DNA of 64,000 nucleotides from Syncephalis plumigaleata (lineage: Eukaryota > Zoopagomycota > Zoopagomycetes > Zoopagales > Piptocephalidaceae): NCBI GenBank assembly GCA_025201365.1, contig JAIXMF010000005.1, positions 1,178,001-1,242,000 of the forward strand, given 5' to 3'. Shown here piece after piece: positions 36,867 through 47,617 of this stretch. How positions within the stretch are numbered: the first letter of the stretch is position 1; each line of letters begins with the position of its first letter. Position numbers and translations under genes: made by a program. The notes under the pieces were generated by a model. That model saw only the letters and a list, made by a program, of their open reading frames with translations, ran no database searches and was not told the DNA's origin.

Positions 36867-37452
36867 TACAGTACTTTCAACCGATTAGCGCATTTATTCT
36901 TTAACTCTTGCGGCTTATTAATAAATAAATTTGCACAATTGTTAACACCATTATCACCGTAGAAATGCCAATTGATACAGCATGATAATAATAACAATTC
37001 AGTATTAGTAATGGATCATTTATTGATAGCGATAATTATCATCATCAATTCTATAAAGTAGACAATACAAGTATACTAGTATAGTTGGATATTGCCATGT
37101 CATGTGCTTACAAGTAGCTATTAATTATTGTGTATTTATTCAATAAATTATGATGATAATGCTTACGGTTAATGGCATAGAGAGCAACGAGTGAACAAAT
37201 AGAATACACGATAAACAATATAATAAACAAGCAGTGAATAGTAGAATGACTGACTTGTCACGAACGAGCAAGGAATGAGCAAGGAAGGGTGTATAAACAC
37301 GTATGCCAGTTTATTCGAAGCAGCAGTGTATGCTTGTAGGTAAATAGAGTATGTATATGGCAGTAAACAAATAAAAATACAAATAAAAGCATGACGTAAG
37401 GGTGGCATACAAACAGATGACGGAAAAGAGTGGTAAAAGTAAAAGGTACATA
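36867..37452 (+). repeat. Left arm of a 10.7 kb-spaced inverted repeat
   Basis: Nearly all of this arm recurs in reverse complement at 47,040-47,617, at roughly 85-90% identity by eye. The outer ends are TACAGTACTTTCAACCGATT and its complement. A third, more diverged partial copy (43,395-43,545) lies in the same orientation as this arm. Confidence 0.85.
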
Positions 37453-38396
37453 TTACAACGAGAGTAGTGAACGCTTAAACATTGATAAATAAGCAGGACA
37501 GTGATAAAAAACAAAGGACTAGAACGAACAATAAACAAGGCTTATTGGTATAGGAATAATAACGACAAGTGAGCATGTAGATAGGTTAGAGCAAGAGGAA
37601 AACAAAGAGATAAATAAACGACATAGTGATAGTATGACAGAATAGCTGCTATTGGGAAGGTGTTTGTTAAAGTGAAAGAGGAAGTAAGTGGAATATGAAT
37701 GACACGAAGAAGACGCGTATTACTGAGAAAGTAAGCAAGTAAATAAAAGAGAAAGGAATAACTAACATATAGTTAAGAGGAAGTGGACGCGTGTTGTTTA
37801 CTGACAAGTGGAATGTAGTTGACACAAAGAAGGCACTTACTGTTTAGTGGTAAGGGAAAGGAAAATAAGGGAAACAACTAGAATGCAGTTGACACGAAGA
37901 AGACGCGTGCTGTGTAAAGAAATAAATGACAAAGGGAATGAGCAATAGGTGGAATAGTGAATACATGTAGTGTGAAATGGGAATATTGACAAGCATGTAT
38001 ATGTAGTGGGATAAGGTAGAATGATGGAAATAAATAATCATAATGAGTAAAGAGAGCGAAAGTGAGTGTATGAAAGTAATAGTGGAGTGAGGGGAGTAGC
38101 AAAATGATATTAGTTATATCTGCTTAGAGTAATGATTATAATAAAATATGTATGCTGATACTGTCGAACACTTGAATAAATAGATCAAGTATGCTAAGCA
38201 TTCAACTGCATGTGTGATAAAAGGAACAGTATAAGCATTTATTAATGATTGTGTATGTGCTGTTAGCATCATTTTGATTGTAAGAGTAATAAAGAATTAG
38301 AATAAAACACAAAATTTATTTTAGTATAGTATACATGTTGAGCAAAAATATTATACAAGAGCATAAGATAATGTTACATAATTTTCTAATGATATG
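37453..38396. other. Purine-rich intergenic sequence with an inner inverted repeat
   Basis: No gene seen. The block 37,690-37,890 recurs in reverse complement at 39,780-39,990. It contains repeated TGACACGAAGAAGACGCGT and ACAAAGAAGGCAC units. Confidence 0.6.
37690..37890 (+). repeat. Inner inverted repeat, left arm
   Basis: Reverse complement of 39,780-39,990, diverged. The pair encloses the kinase fragment. Confidence 0.65.
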
Positions 38397-38428
38397 TTAG
38401 TGATGTATGTATTGAAATAAATGTTTAC

Positions 38429-39442
38429 TTACCATTTGTAGTTGATAGGCCCTCGCTTGGCCTTGCGCGAGTAGTAAGTGCGAGTGGGCGGGTAGGGCAA
38501 GCGCCACTTGCGCTTGGGGGGTTGTGGTGGAGGAGTAGGTGGAAGTAATTCCACCACCGATTCGGTAGAGGGTGGTGTTAATTCTACCGTTATTTCGGTA
38601 GATAAACTTGACTCCTCTACCGCTGACGCGGTAGGTGAGCTCACCCCCTCCACCGTTGGCTCCGTGAGCCATGCGCATTCCAGCGCATCATCCACCGTAT
38701 AGCGCTTATCAGCATCTACTACGAGTAAATTGCTGATGAGCTCCATACCTAAGCAATAGTTAGTATAATAAATTTATAATAATTGTTCTACTTACACTCA
38801 TTAGTAACGCGCCCATTTTGGTTCAGGGTGCTAACATCCATAGATAGGATGTTAGCTAATTTATCATGGGGCCCATCGCCCCATTCAAATGGTAATTCAC
38901 CTAATAATGATATTGATATTAGTAGAAGTAAGTTGTAATTATTTAGTCACTTACCAAATAACATTTGGAATAATGTTATTCCAAGGCTCCACATGTCGGA
39001 GGCCTTGCCATATCCATCATTTGCGAATATCGATGGATTTGAATTTTCTAGATTTAATTTAGTGGCGACCCAGCGAGGGTGTGTTTTTAACACCTCTGGC
39101 GCCATGTACCCTGGTGTACCAACGCAGCTCGTTAAGAGCGCGACTGGCGACACCAGTTGTTCAGTCAGCCCAAAATCTGCGAAAACCGCAGTGGGCGACT
39201 GGCTGAACTCTAAAGTAACGCCAGTAACTGACGCAAAAGCGCACTCCACCATAGTATTACAAACGCGCTCACTACCCGCTTTGAACTTAGCTTTAATGGT
39301 ATTTTTATATATAATTAAAACAGGTAAGAGAGAGTAGTCAATATGCTTCGTGATAAAAGCAATAAAGAGCAGATGTTTTATTTTACTAGCTGCCTGTATA
39401 GCTTTATTTTTATATGTGAATTCTTGTAGTTCGTATGACTAA
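38429..39442 (-). pseudogene. 5'-truncated protein kinase (C-lobe only), hairpin-tiled
   Basis: Three exons read leftward. The first (about 39,442-38,955) has AVFADFGLTE (DFG loop), SCVGTPGYMAPEVLK and DMWSLGITLFQMLFGK. The second (38,900-38,796) reads GELPFEWGDG-PHDKLANIL. The third (38,748-38,429) has LLVVDADKRYTVDDALECAW, typical of CAMK-like kinases, then a Glu/Ser/Thr/Pro tail. No glycine loop, VAIK lysine or HRD motif is found upstream, although the frame stays open for about 60 codons before the DFG exon. It therefore cannot be a normal catalytic kinase as it stands. The introns are retained, so it was not retroposed. The exons are GC-richer than their surroundings and packed with short perfect hairpins (see findings). 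It lies inside the island bounded by inverted repeats. Confidence 0.7.
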
Positions 39443-39779
39443 GATGACACATTGATATTGCTAATCTACGCGTCAACTAACACATTACAGCATATCACGT
39501 CATTATGCTGACATCATTGTAACAATATCTTTATTGTAATTAATCTATTCACATGATTCATATATGCAAAGCAATCCATTGTCATTCAAAGATGCTCAAT
39601 AAAAATATATTTAGTTTATTTATCTATTACTAGCAATCAGTAAGCACTAATACTAATTGACATGTTTGTTATTAATATCTAATGACATTAATGATTTACT
39701 GATCCATTTCCAAGTATTTATTTCATTGTTGTTTCCCTTTACTTCTTTACCAATGCTGTCTTCTTAGTCTTGACTACAT

Positions 39780-39990
39780 TCCACTTGTCGTTGACTTCTT
39801 TCACATACTGTCTTCTTCGTGCCAACCTCGTTTCCCTTACCACTAAACAGTAAGTGCCTTTTTTATGTCAACTGCATCCCACTTGTCAGTAAACAACACG
39901 CGTCTACTTCCTCTTAACTATATGTTAGTTATTATTTTCCTTTTATTTACCTATTTACTTTCTCAGTAATACGCGTCTTCTTTGTGTCAT
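39780..39990 (-). repeat. Inner inverted repeat, right arm
   Basis: Reverse complement of 37,690-37,890. Confidence 0.65.
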
Positions 39991-41059
39991 TCTATTCCTC
40001 TATTTCTTGTTTACTGCTTCCGGTTATTCTTTTGTTTACTACTAATCTTAGCTCATTTATGTGCTCATTTGTCTTTAGTATCATAACACCTTTGTTTATT
40101 GTTTGTTATACTCATTAGCATACACTGCCCTGTATTGTATGCGTAATGTTGCTTATGTGTCTGCTATCCTCGCTGATACACGTCATCTCCACCTTGTCTT
40201 TCTCCCACTATTCGTTCATATATCACTCCACTCTATCATAATAATATCTACACGTCGTTATTCCACTACAAACATACGTCGTTTCCGTAAGTTGTTCGAG
40301 TATGCGTGTCTTTGTACCGAGTACTTATTACTTTATTCCGTGTTCCTTCGCTTTCATTCTTAACAATATATCACTTGTTGTTAGTCTATTCCTCGGTCTT
40401 GTTCCATTCTATTCTTGACTACCGGTAACGTACAACCTGCTAAGCGTACTGATCAGTTATTCATTCGCAGCATTTGCTATTCCTCGCTATACTGACAGCG
40501 CTGCTTCTTGTCTATACAATAGCGTGTTTATTTACCTTGATTGCCGCTGATTGGCATAATAGTGCAATGCAAATACCTAAACGTACACGCTATATGCAAT
40601 CTTCTCTTCTTCTCTTCTCTTCTTCTGCTCATTTTCTACCGTCACTCTGTGCTTGCTTGCTCTCACACGTCACTTACACGTCTAATAAATTGCCATGGAT
40701 TACACCCGTCCATTTTATTTATCTCTCTCTTTGGTCACATACATGTAGACATTATTGTAGTGTTATCAGGTGTAAGCATATATGTATGATCCTTTGTCAT
40801 ATACGTGCTAACAATTCATTAATTGGAATGATTGGTATACTGCTCGTTCTCAATTGTACTATATTGCCATCAAACAGAGTAAACTCATTTTAGTTTAATC
40901 ATTCTATTTTATTGCTGTATTATACACTTGTCTTGACTGTAGATGGCTTCGTGGCATGGACCTGTGCTTGTATAAGAGTGTTAACGTACCAATACTGTCT
41001 TTATTGTTATGCTTAATGATCACTAAATGTACGATTAATTAAGCATCGCTATTATTACT
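39991..41059. other. Low-information region inside the island
   Basis: CT-rich short ORFs without recognisable motifs. No gene can be supported. Confidence 0.5.
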
Positions 41060-41491
41060 ATTGTACATCCAGACGTAGAATTCGACAACGACTCGATATA
41101 CAGCATATGATTATGGAGTATACGAGTATTTGTAATGTGCATCCGTTTTATTTAGTACGGTATAGTCGACACTGTAAACTATCGTTGAAGCATTTGGTAA
41201 AATCGAGTATTGCATTCTTGTTGTAAGCATATATGCATACGTGGTCATTCCATTCACTAGTTTGCTAACCATTAAATTGTTATTAACATTAGCCGAATAG
41301 GACTACAAGACAGCACATGGCTTACGGGTAAGATGATAGCAGAAGACACGTATATAAATCCATCTAATAAATTGCACTAGATTATTGATTTTGAATCGAG
41401 TACAGTAGAGCCAGTGGCCATAGCAGCAATGAATGTATTCGAACTAGGCGGCAATAATAATACTTTGTGTGCACATTCTAATACAGCGTAG
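41060..41491 (+). pseudogene. Coding-like scraps, unrecognised gene remnant
   Basis: Exon-like pieces on the plus strand. One runs near 41,110-41,226 (ends KLSLKHLVKSSIAFLL before a GTAAGC donor). A second starts after ATTAG near 41,292 (RIGLQDSTWLTG). A last one runs near 41,380-41,491 (IIDFESSTVEPVAIAAMNVF, then ELGGNNNTLCAHSNTA and TAG). Composition is non-repetitive and splice-like signals bound the pieces. A DEDD-type exonuclease tail is one weak possibility. It fits the pattern of 3' gene pieces in this island. Confidence 0.3.
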
Positions 41492-41949
41492 ACACAGATA
41501 TTTATTATGATGTACTCGCTATGATATTCTTGCCAATGCTTTTACACAATAAACATTCATCTTTACAATAACTATATGTTGATTCTTCGAGTAACTGCTG
41601 TTCTACATTGATGCAAATGGTGTATATCATAGATGAATCTATACTAGATGAATAGTCTTGCTCGGCTTTGACGACGACTGAAACGGTTAGTCCACCCACT
41701 GACCGAGAATAACATGCGACTCCATTCTAATTACCGAATACTTGCTGCGGTATGTCAGCCATGTGATATGCTCAGCTTAATCTACCGATTGAGATGACGA
41801 CTACTCATACTCATATAGAAGTGCCGTTAATAGTAATAATCGAGTGTTCACTATGCTGGTAGTAATTAATGTAGCATAGATTGCATAATAGTAGTATCGC
41901 GTGTATCAATATCTATCATTGATCATATCATATGGATGTTTATAGATGA

Positions 41950-41970
41950 TGATGATGATGATGATGATGG
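41950..41970. repeat. (GAT)n microsatellite
   Basis: About seven GAT units in non-coding sequence. Confidence 0.85.
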
Positions 41971-42172
41971 TATCATTAGTAGTAATAATTGCTAGCTGAT
42001 CATTCTAATCCATTCAACTAATAGTGAATATCGTACACGAGTACTATATGATAAAGTAACAATTTATAATGGGTATGTGTCTGACAACTAGGTCCTATGT
42101 GTTCATGATGATCGAATGAATCAGGTTGTTATTCAATAGGCTTGCTAGGACACCATCGATGGGATGTTGCTA

Positions 42173-43213
42173 TTAGTTACATGAATGCATAGCAGTAGTA
42201 ATGACGTGTCCCTTGTTATTGTTCACAACAAGTCGGCATCGATTGCATAGACATTCCGGTTGATCAGATCGATAGCTCCAACATCTAGGACATTTATGTC
42301 GTACCGATAAACGTAGAATCATTTGACCAGATGCACCATTCATAGTGTCTATTACATTGTCGATCAATAGTCATTATCACGGCACATTCATCCTTCATCC
42401 TTCATACTTACTTGGTAATGATATTGTTTCACTAATAAGGACACTGTCATTTCTTGTGGTTAATGTCGACGGTGTAGCAACATTAACCGATGCACACAAG
42501 AACAGTTCAGGTAATTGTGATGCTAATGCGTATTGCTTAATAAAATATATACAACCAATATCGCTATTATTATTATTACCGTCTTACCGTATTTATGTAG
42601 TAATTGGCCTAGTGGAGACATTGCACTGTCGTCTAGTTCTAGTGTCAGATCGATTTGCGCGCTTGTTTTGATTTCCCTTGTCAGTCAATGAGATTTGTAA
42701 ATATATCATTTGGTGTACTGCAGATAGCACTTACTTGGCCTGTCGCACCTTCTCGACTAGCTGGTAGTACTGACTACAAAGGTGTCGTAGCACTATCCAG
42801 TCTTGCTCCAAAGCAATATTATGCCAACGATCATCCTATTCATTGCCAATGCTCGAGTGTTAGACCATACATAGCACAGTGATTGCAAGTGTTTACCAGA
42901 GATATCCATCCCGACTGGAATACGCTATCAAGCGGTGTCGATCAACTCGACGAGGAGAAAAGCTGAATCACCTCGGCTAAATGACAAGTAATTGGTGCGA
43001 GTGCGCGTGTGTACATCTCAATTATCTATGTAGTATTCCTTGCTTAGCTACAATTGCATATCAAGTATCAATGGCTTCTTACGTGATATACGGCAGTCCG
43101 TGCTGATCTCCGTGCCAACGATAATTTGTCGTCAGCATAAAGCCGCTCCTTGATAGATTGAAAGTAGAACGCCGATAGTTGTGCGTTGGTAGAGCGATTC
43201 AGTTCTTGGATAA
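42173..43213 (-). pseudogene. ISM1-like fragment: C-terminal part of mitochondrial isoleucyl-tRNA synthetase
   Basis: Exons read leftward. The first (43,213-43,083) encodes IQELNRSTNAQLSAFYFQSI, then KERLYADDKLSLARRSA, the anticodon-binding domain of IleRS. Later exons give SVFQSGWI, NIALEQDWIVLRHLCSQYYQ, VEKVRQAK, AQIDLTLELDD and QYALASQLPELFLCASVNV. The last gives the C-terminal zinc finger HKCPRCWSYRSDQPECLCNRC. These blocks match mitochondrial or bacterial-type IleRS in order. The catalytic core with HIGH and KMSKS motifs is absent: upstream of 43,213 is repeat sequence (43,395-43,545), then a Gag-like ORF on the other strand. Frame slips are present. It is most likely a truncated or captured copy, with the full gene elsewhere. 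Confidence 0.75.
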
Positions 43214-43394
43214 CTACAATAAACAAGACAGATATTAGTTCTACCGTTGCGTATGCTATTCACACTTCTTATCGACAACCTTTATTGAACAAGAATACTT
43301 GCTAAGCATTGCTAATTAACGTGGCAGAACAATGTAGCCCATGTAAAATATAATGATCTATCAAGTAACAATGAGAATGCAAAATGGTTGACGT

Positions 43395-43545
43395 GATCAA
43401 TATCCATTATCACTGTAGAAATGCCAAATGACGGAACGCAACAATGTCAAGCGTAATAATAATGATAAATCAGTGTTAGTCATGCATGCTTCATTGGTAG
43501 AGATAACTATCATCATCAATTCTATAAGATAAACGATGCAGGTGC
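43395..43545 (+). repeat. Third, diverged copy of the island's terminal repeat
   Basis: Resembles 36,950-37,080 (shared TGTAGAAATGCCAA, ATCATCATCAATTCTATAA and flanks). It lies just upstream of the point where the IleRS copy loses its 5' part. Confidence 0.6.
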
Positions 43546-43919
43546 GCATATAGGTCGTAATTAAAGCTAGAGCAATTCAATTTAGCATGTATGCATTAAA
43601 ATGCGCGTCCATGCAAGTTGATGAGAATTCGTCGATCAGCACTTTGCACATGGCGTGAGGAGCATAATTTATTCACACTATATACGAATGACATCTATAT
43701 AAATATTCTTATGTTCTATTAAAAAGAAGGATTCATTAGTCAACATCTCATGTCAATTGTAGTTGGTACACTAGTGGCAACCGTTCTCTCTTTTACTGTC
43801 ACCGTGTTATTGACACCGCTTTCGTCAAAAGGTTTCAGCAAGTCTATCAGTATTATTGTTTACATATCGTCTTCATTTTCAAGCGTCGGTCACTTCAGTA
43901 AGGTATTGCTTTATTGTTA

Positions 43920-44747
43920 TTATCAATGGTGCAGGCTGATCGATCACCTTTATCATCAGTCTCGAAGTTCACAGGAGAAAATGGGTTTCCTGTGGACCGT
44001 TGGTGCAACCTTGTCGAACAAGTATGGAAAATTAGCGATTACAACGAAGCACAGAACATAGTTTGGGCTGTTCAGCGATTAGGAGGATCAGCGGCAGCTT
44101 GGCATCAATCCATGCGTGCTAGTCCCAAGGCACCTAAGACCTGGGAACAATTTAGAAAGGGTATCCTCGTACGTTATGGAGGCAATCGGTCAGCTTCCAT
44201 TGCTCGGTTGCAGTTATCTAGTTTGCAGTGGACGGATAATCTCGATTTAGAAGAACATATTACCAGGTTCATGGTCATTCGTAGTCGTATCCCCAACGCA
44301 ATAGACGAAGAACTCATTGCGGCATTCCGACAAACACTTCTGGTATATTATTTGACTGAGTCCCCTCGAGCAAATCCTTGCAGTCTTGATGATACATTCC
44401 TCAACACACGCGCCCTTTATTATTCTCGGCAACATTGCAGAAGTCAAAGAGTATCAAACGAAGCAAGAAAAGAAGATAATAGCAATGTCACACCTATGGA
44501 TATTGATGCGTTAGTACAAGCACTAAACAGTTTAGGATTCCAGAATAATCGAAACAATAACAATCACAGGTGTAATAACAACAGTAGTAATGCACGACGT
44601 TGCTATGCGTGTGACGAACTAGGCCACATTGCGAGAAATTGCTTACAGAGGAATCGCAACAATACCTACAGCAATAATCGTCGTCGGCAATACAATAACA
44701 ATAACAATAACAATCGTCCGCAAAATAGCAATTTTGAAGTAGATTGA
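43920..44747 (+). mobile_element. Gag-like ORF with CCHC zinc knuckle (LTR-retrotransposon kin, fossil)
   Basis: A single open frame of about 275 codons looks whole. The first 200 residues resemble a Ty3/gypsy-type Gag (KFTGENGFPVDRWCNLVEQV, then GGSAAAWHQSM and TWEQFRKGILVRYG). An Asn-rich stretch and one zinc knuckle, CYACDELGHIARNC, of the C-x2-C-x4-H-x4-C form, follow. No protease, reverse transcriptase or integrase is recognised downstream and no LTR pair is evident. It is either a Gag left behind by an old element or a Gag kept for host use. The last 30 residues are Asn/Arg-rich, encoded by (AAC/AAT)n. Confidence 0.8.
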
Positions 44748-45598
44748 TCAACATAGGAATGTACATACTAGATGTTAATGACATGAACTCGAGAAACGAC
44801 ACTCATTAGTAATGGCTTGCGATACTTCTACTGATGACTGGTTCGTCGTTACATCTCTACCAATAAGGATTCCACCTGGTTTGAGCTGGTCCCACTCATT
44901 CAGGTACGTGCCACTTTAGCGTTACTTATCGTTTCACCTTTGATAGACGGCATATCAGCACACACATTAATACACTCTGCTGTCTCGACTAATCTCCTTG
45001 ACAAATCATTCGTAATAAAATAATCGTAGGTGCTAAACTAGGAAATGAAGTAGAATGTAGCACTATCACTATCAATAAAGCATTTATTGCCAAATACAGA
45101 ATAGCGTGCAATCTAAATGGTAATAATGACGGCGCCCTTTGCACATACTAGATATATCCTTTCTCTCTCTTTTGAAACGTTGTCATACCTGATTTTATTA
45201 TAATAAACACTATTATGCAGTGTTCAAGTAAAAAGATCATATGTAAGAAATAAAATGAAATGAAATACAAGTATATGATCAAGTTGGATTATTGAAGTGG
45301 GTGTTTATCGACATACTAAATTTCAAAATGAATTACAATAAGACATCATCAGTACTTATTCAAATCACCAAATGACGATTAACGACGTCATTTTAACAAA
45401 TAAATAGCGCTCGATTCTACAGCTTGCTTAGCTTCGCTTCTTCCTCGCTACTCTTCTTCTCTTCTTCTCTCATTACTTCACTTTTCATTCCTTCATTCCT
45501 TACTTTCGCTTTCACCTTTCCTTGTTTAAACATACACATAGCGAAATAGGTCAGTGCTCTGTAAACTGTTTGCGTGTAGCGTAGCGCTGAGTGTGGTA
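44748..45598. other. Mostly non-coding, one possible first exon
   Basis: A short exon-like ORF at 44,814-44,904 (MACDTSTDDWFVVTSLPIRI) ends at a GTACGTG donor, but no continuation is recognised. The rest is AT-rich. Confidence 0.35.
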
Positions 45599-45750
45599 AT
45601 GAGCGTAGTTGACATTTTTCCAGTTCAGTGTGATGTCAGTACCTGTAATGGGTGTCGGTCTTCTACGCTACTTGCTTGCGGACATTCACATATTTGTCTA
45701 ATATGAAGCTACTGCAAAGCAAATGGAGGGGCTAAATTAACTGCGCGCAG
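45599..45750 (+). pseudogene. RING-like mini-ORF (remnant or short gene)
   Basis: From the ATG at 45,599: MSVVDIFPVQCDVSTCNGC, then LLACGHSHICL, with coding-like SYCKANGGAKL just beyond a stop or slip near 45,705. The spacing CNGC ... CGHSHIC ... C resembles a RING finger. No downstream domain is recognised. Confidence 0.35.
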
Positions 45751-45759
45751 GGGTAACTA

Positions 45760-47039
45760 GATCTCCGCAGTAAGGAAAGTCGCCACTGTTTCTACAGGTC
45801 ATTCAGTTGTTAATGTAGCTGGGTAGCCTCTCTATTATATGAGTATTATGAAATGTATCGGTTTGCAAATGCTTGAATACATATCTTTATTCTATAGTGA
45901 TATGTGTTTAGGTTATTTGCCATCATAATATCATTTAAACGACGCTTTGCCGTGATATTTGATCATCATGTTGCTGCCTCCGTTGGAGAAGGGAGTCTAG
46001 TTTACTTGATATTATGGTGACTGACCTTACTTAATGATATGTATTTGTGTATGTTTAATTATTCATTGTTCGCGCTATCCTATTCAAACTATAATATATC
46101 TATGTATTTCTAATCATTCTTATCTGTATTATCCTATTCCAATACTGCTTTAATCCAATGTATGTTTACTTATATCCAATGTTTAATGTCTATACTATTA
46201 TATTTTATTGCTATTTTTGCTTTATCACGTCTGTGTGTCTTGCTATTTCTTCTACTTACATCATCTTATAATCTTTGCTTGTACATCAATATCGTCGCTT
46301 GCATCATTATAATCCATCTATTTATTATGTTATGCCCTATTAGCTTATTTATAATTGAATAATTTTGCTTATTTGCTGATCCCTCGTATGCGCTTCGGTT
46401 GACTATATCACGAACCGCTACGGAGCGGCAACATTGTCAGTGGGTGGTAATTGGTTGGCCACTGGATGCCATTCATACTGCCAATGTGGTGTATGGCCAT
46501 TTGTAATGAATGGACCATATGCCAGCCCCGTAGTTTTACTGCTGAATGTTATCACACTAGCATTCGGCAGCATAGTGGTATACTTGTCGCAAGGCTATCC
46601 AACCGATTCAGCATTGCACTTGCTCCCACTAAAATGGCAAGTGGTGCGGTGTGGATATGATGGGGACATAACATATCTTAACACTTTATTGCTTTATTCA
46701 TTCATTCATAGTTATCAACTACAGGTAAGTTCATTTATTATAATATACTAACAATACTACTATTAGAACATCCAACTGTCAACGATATTGACTGCATACT
46801 ATTTCCATTCTATTCGGTAAGTTGACATTTCTATTCATTGCTAATACAAGTGACAATATCCAGACAATATGTACTAATTCCCATTCTAAATGTCAATCAA
46901 CTAATATTCAACAACAACGACAGTATACCAGGATAATCAACCATGCTAATGCTTATTGCCAGCACTCATTGCCATCCATCATTGACAAGTATCCACTAGC
47001 AATATTAATAAACGTGAATCAATTTGATCTCTATCGACA
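45760..47039. other. Island sequence without a supported gene
   Basis: AT-rich. An ORF at 46,434-46,751 contains hydrophobic stretches but no family signature. Its DNA includes imperfect inverted repeats such as CCGCTACGGAGCGG near 46,414. Confidence 0.45.
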
Positions 47040-47617
47040 TGTACCTTTTACTTTTACCACTCTTTTCCGTCATCTGTTTGTATGCCACCCTTACGTCATG
47101 CTTTTATTTGTATTTTCATTTGTTTACTGCTGTTTACATACTCTATCTACCTACAAGCATACACTGCTTCTTTAAATAAACTGGCATACGTGTTCATGCA
47201 CCCTTCCTTGCTCATTCCTTGCTCGTTCGTGACAAGCCAGTCATTCTACTAACTGCTACTTGTTTATTACATTGTTTATCGTGTATTCTATTTGTTTACA
47301 CGTTGCTTTCTATGCCATTAACTGTAAGCATTATCATCATAACTTATCTACCATACTAATCAATAGCTACTTGTAAGTACATGACATGGCAATATCCAAC
47401 TATACTAGTACACTTGTATCATATACCTTATATAATTGATGATGATAGTTATCGCTATCAATAAATGATCCATTACTAATACTGGATTATTATTATTAGC
47501 ATGCTATATCAATTGGCATTTCTATGGTAATAATGGTGTTAACAATTGTGTTAATCTATTTATTAATGAACTGCAAAAGCTAAAGAATAAATGCGCTAAT
47601 CGGTTGAAAGTACTGTA
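47040..47617 (-). repeat. Right arm of the 10.7 kb-spaced inverted repeat
   Basis: Reverse complement of 36,867-37,452. Confidence 0.85.

Noticed and set aside
46434-46751. Possible membrane protein ORF
   Set aside because: Hydrophobic but without family motifs, splice support or conservation I can judge.
36867-47617. Polinton/Maverick interpretation of the long-inverted-repeat island
   Set aside because: Size and terminal repeats are in a possible range, but no DNA polymerase B, integrase, ATPase, protease or capsid gene was recognised, and host gene pieces with introns dominate.
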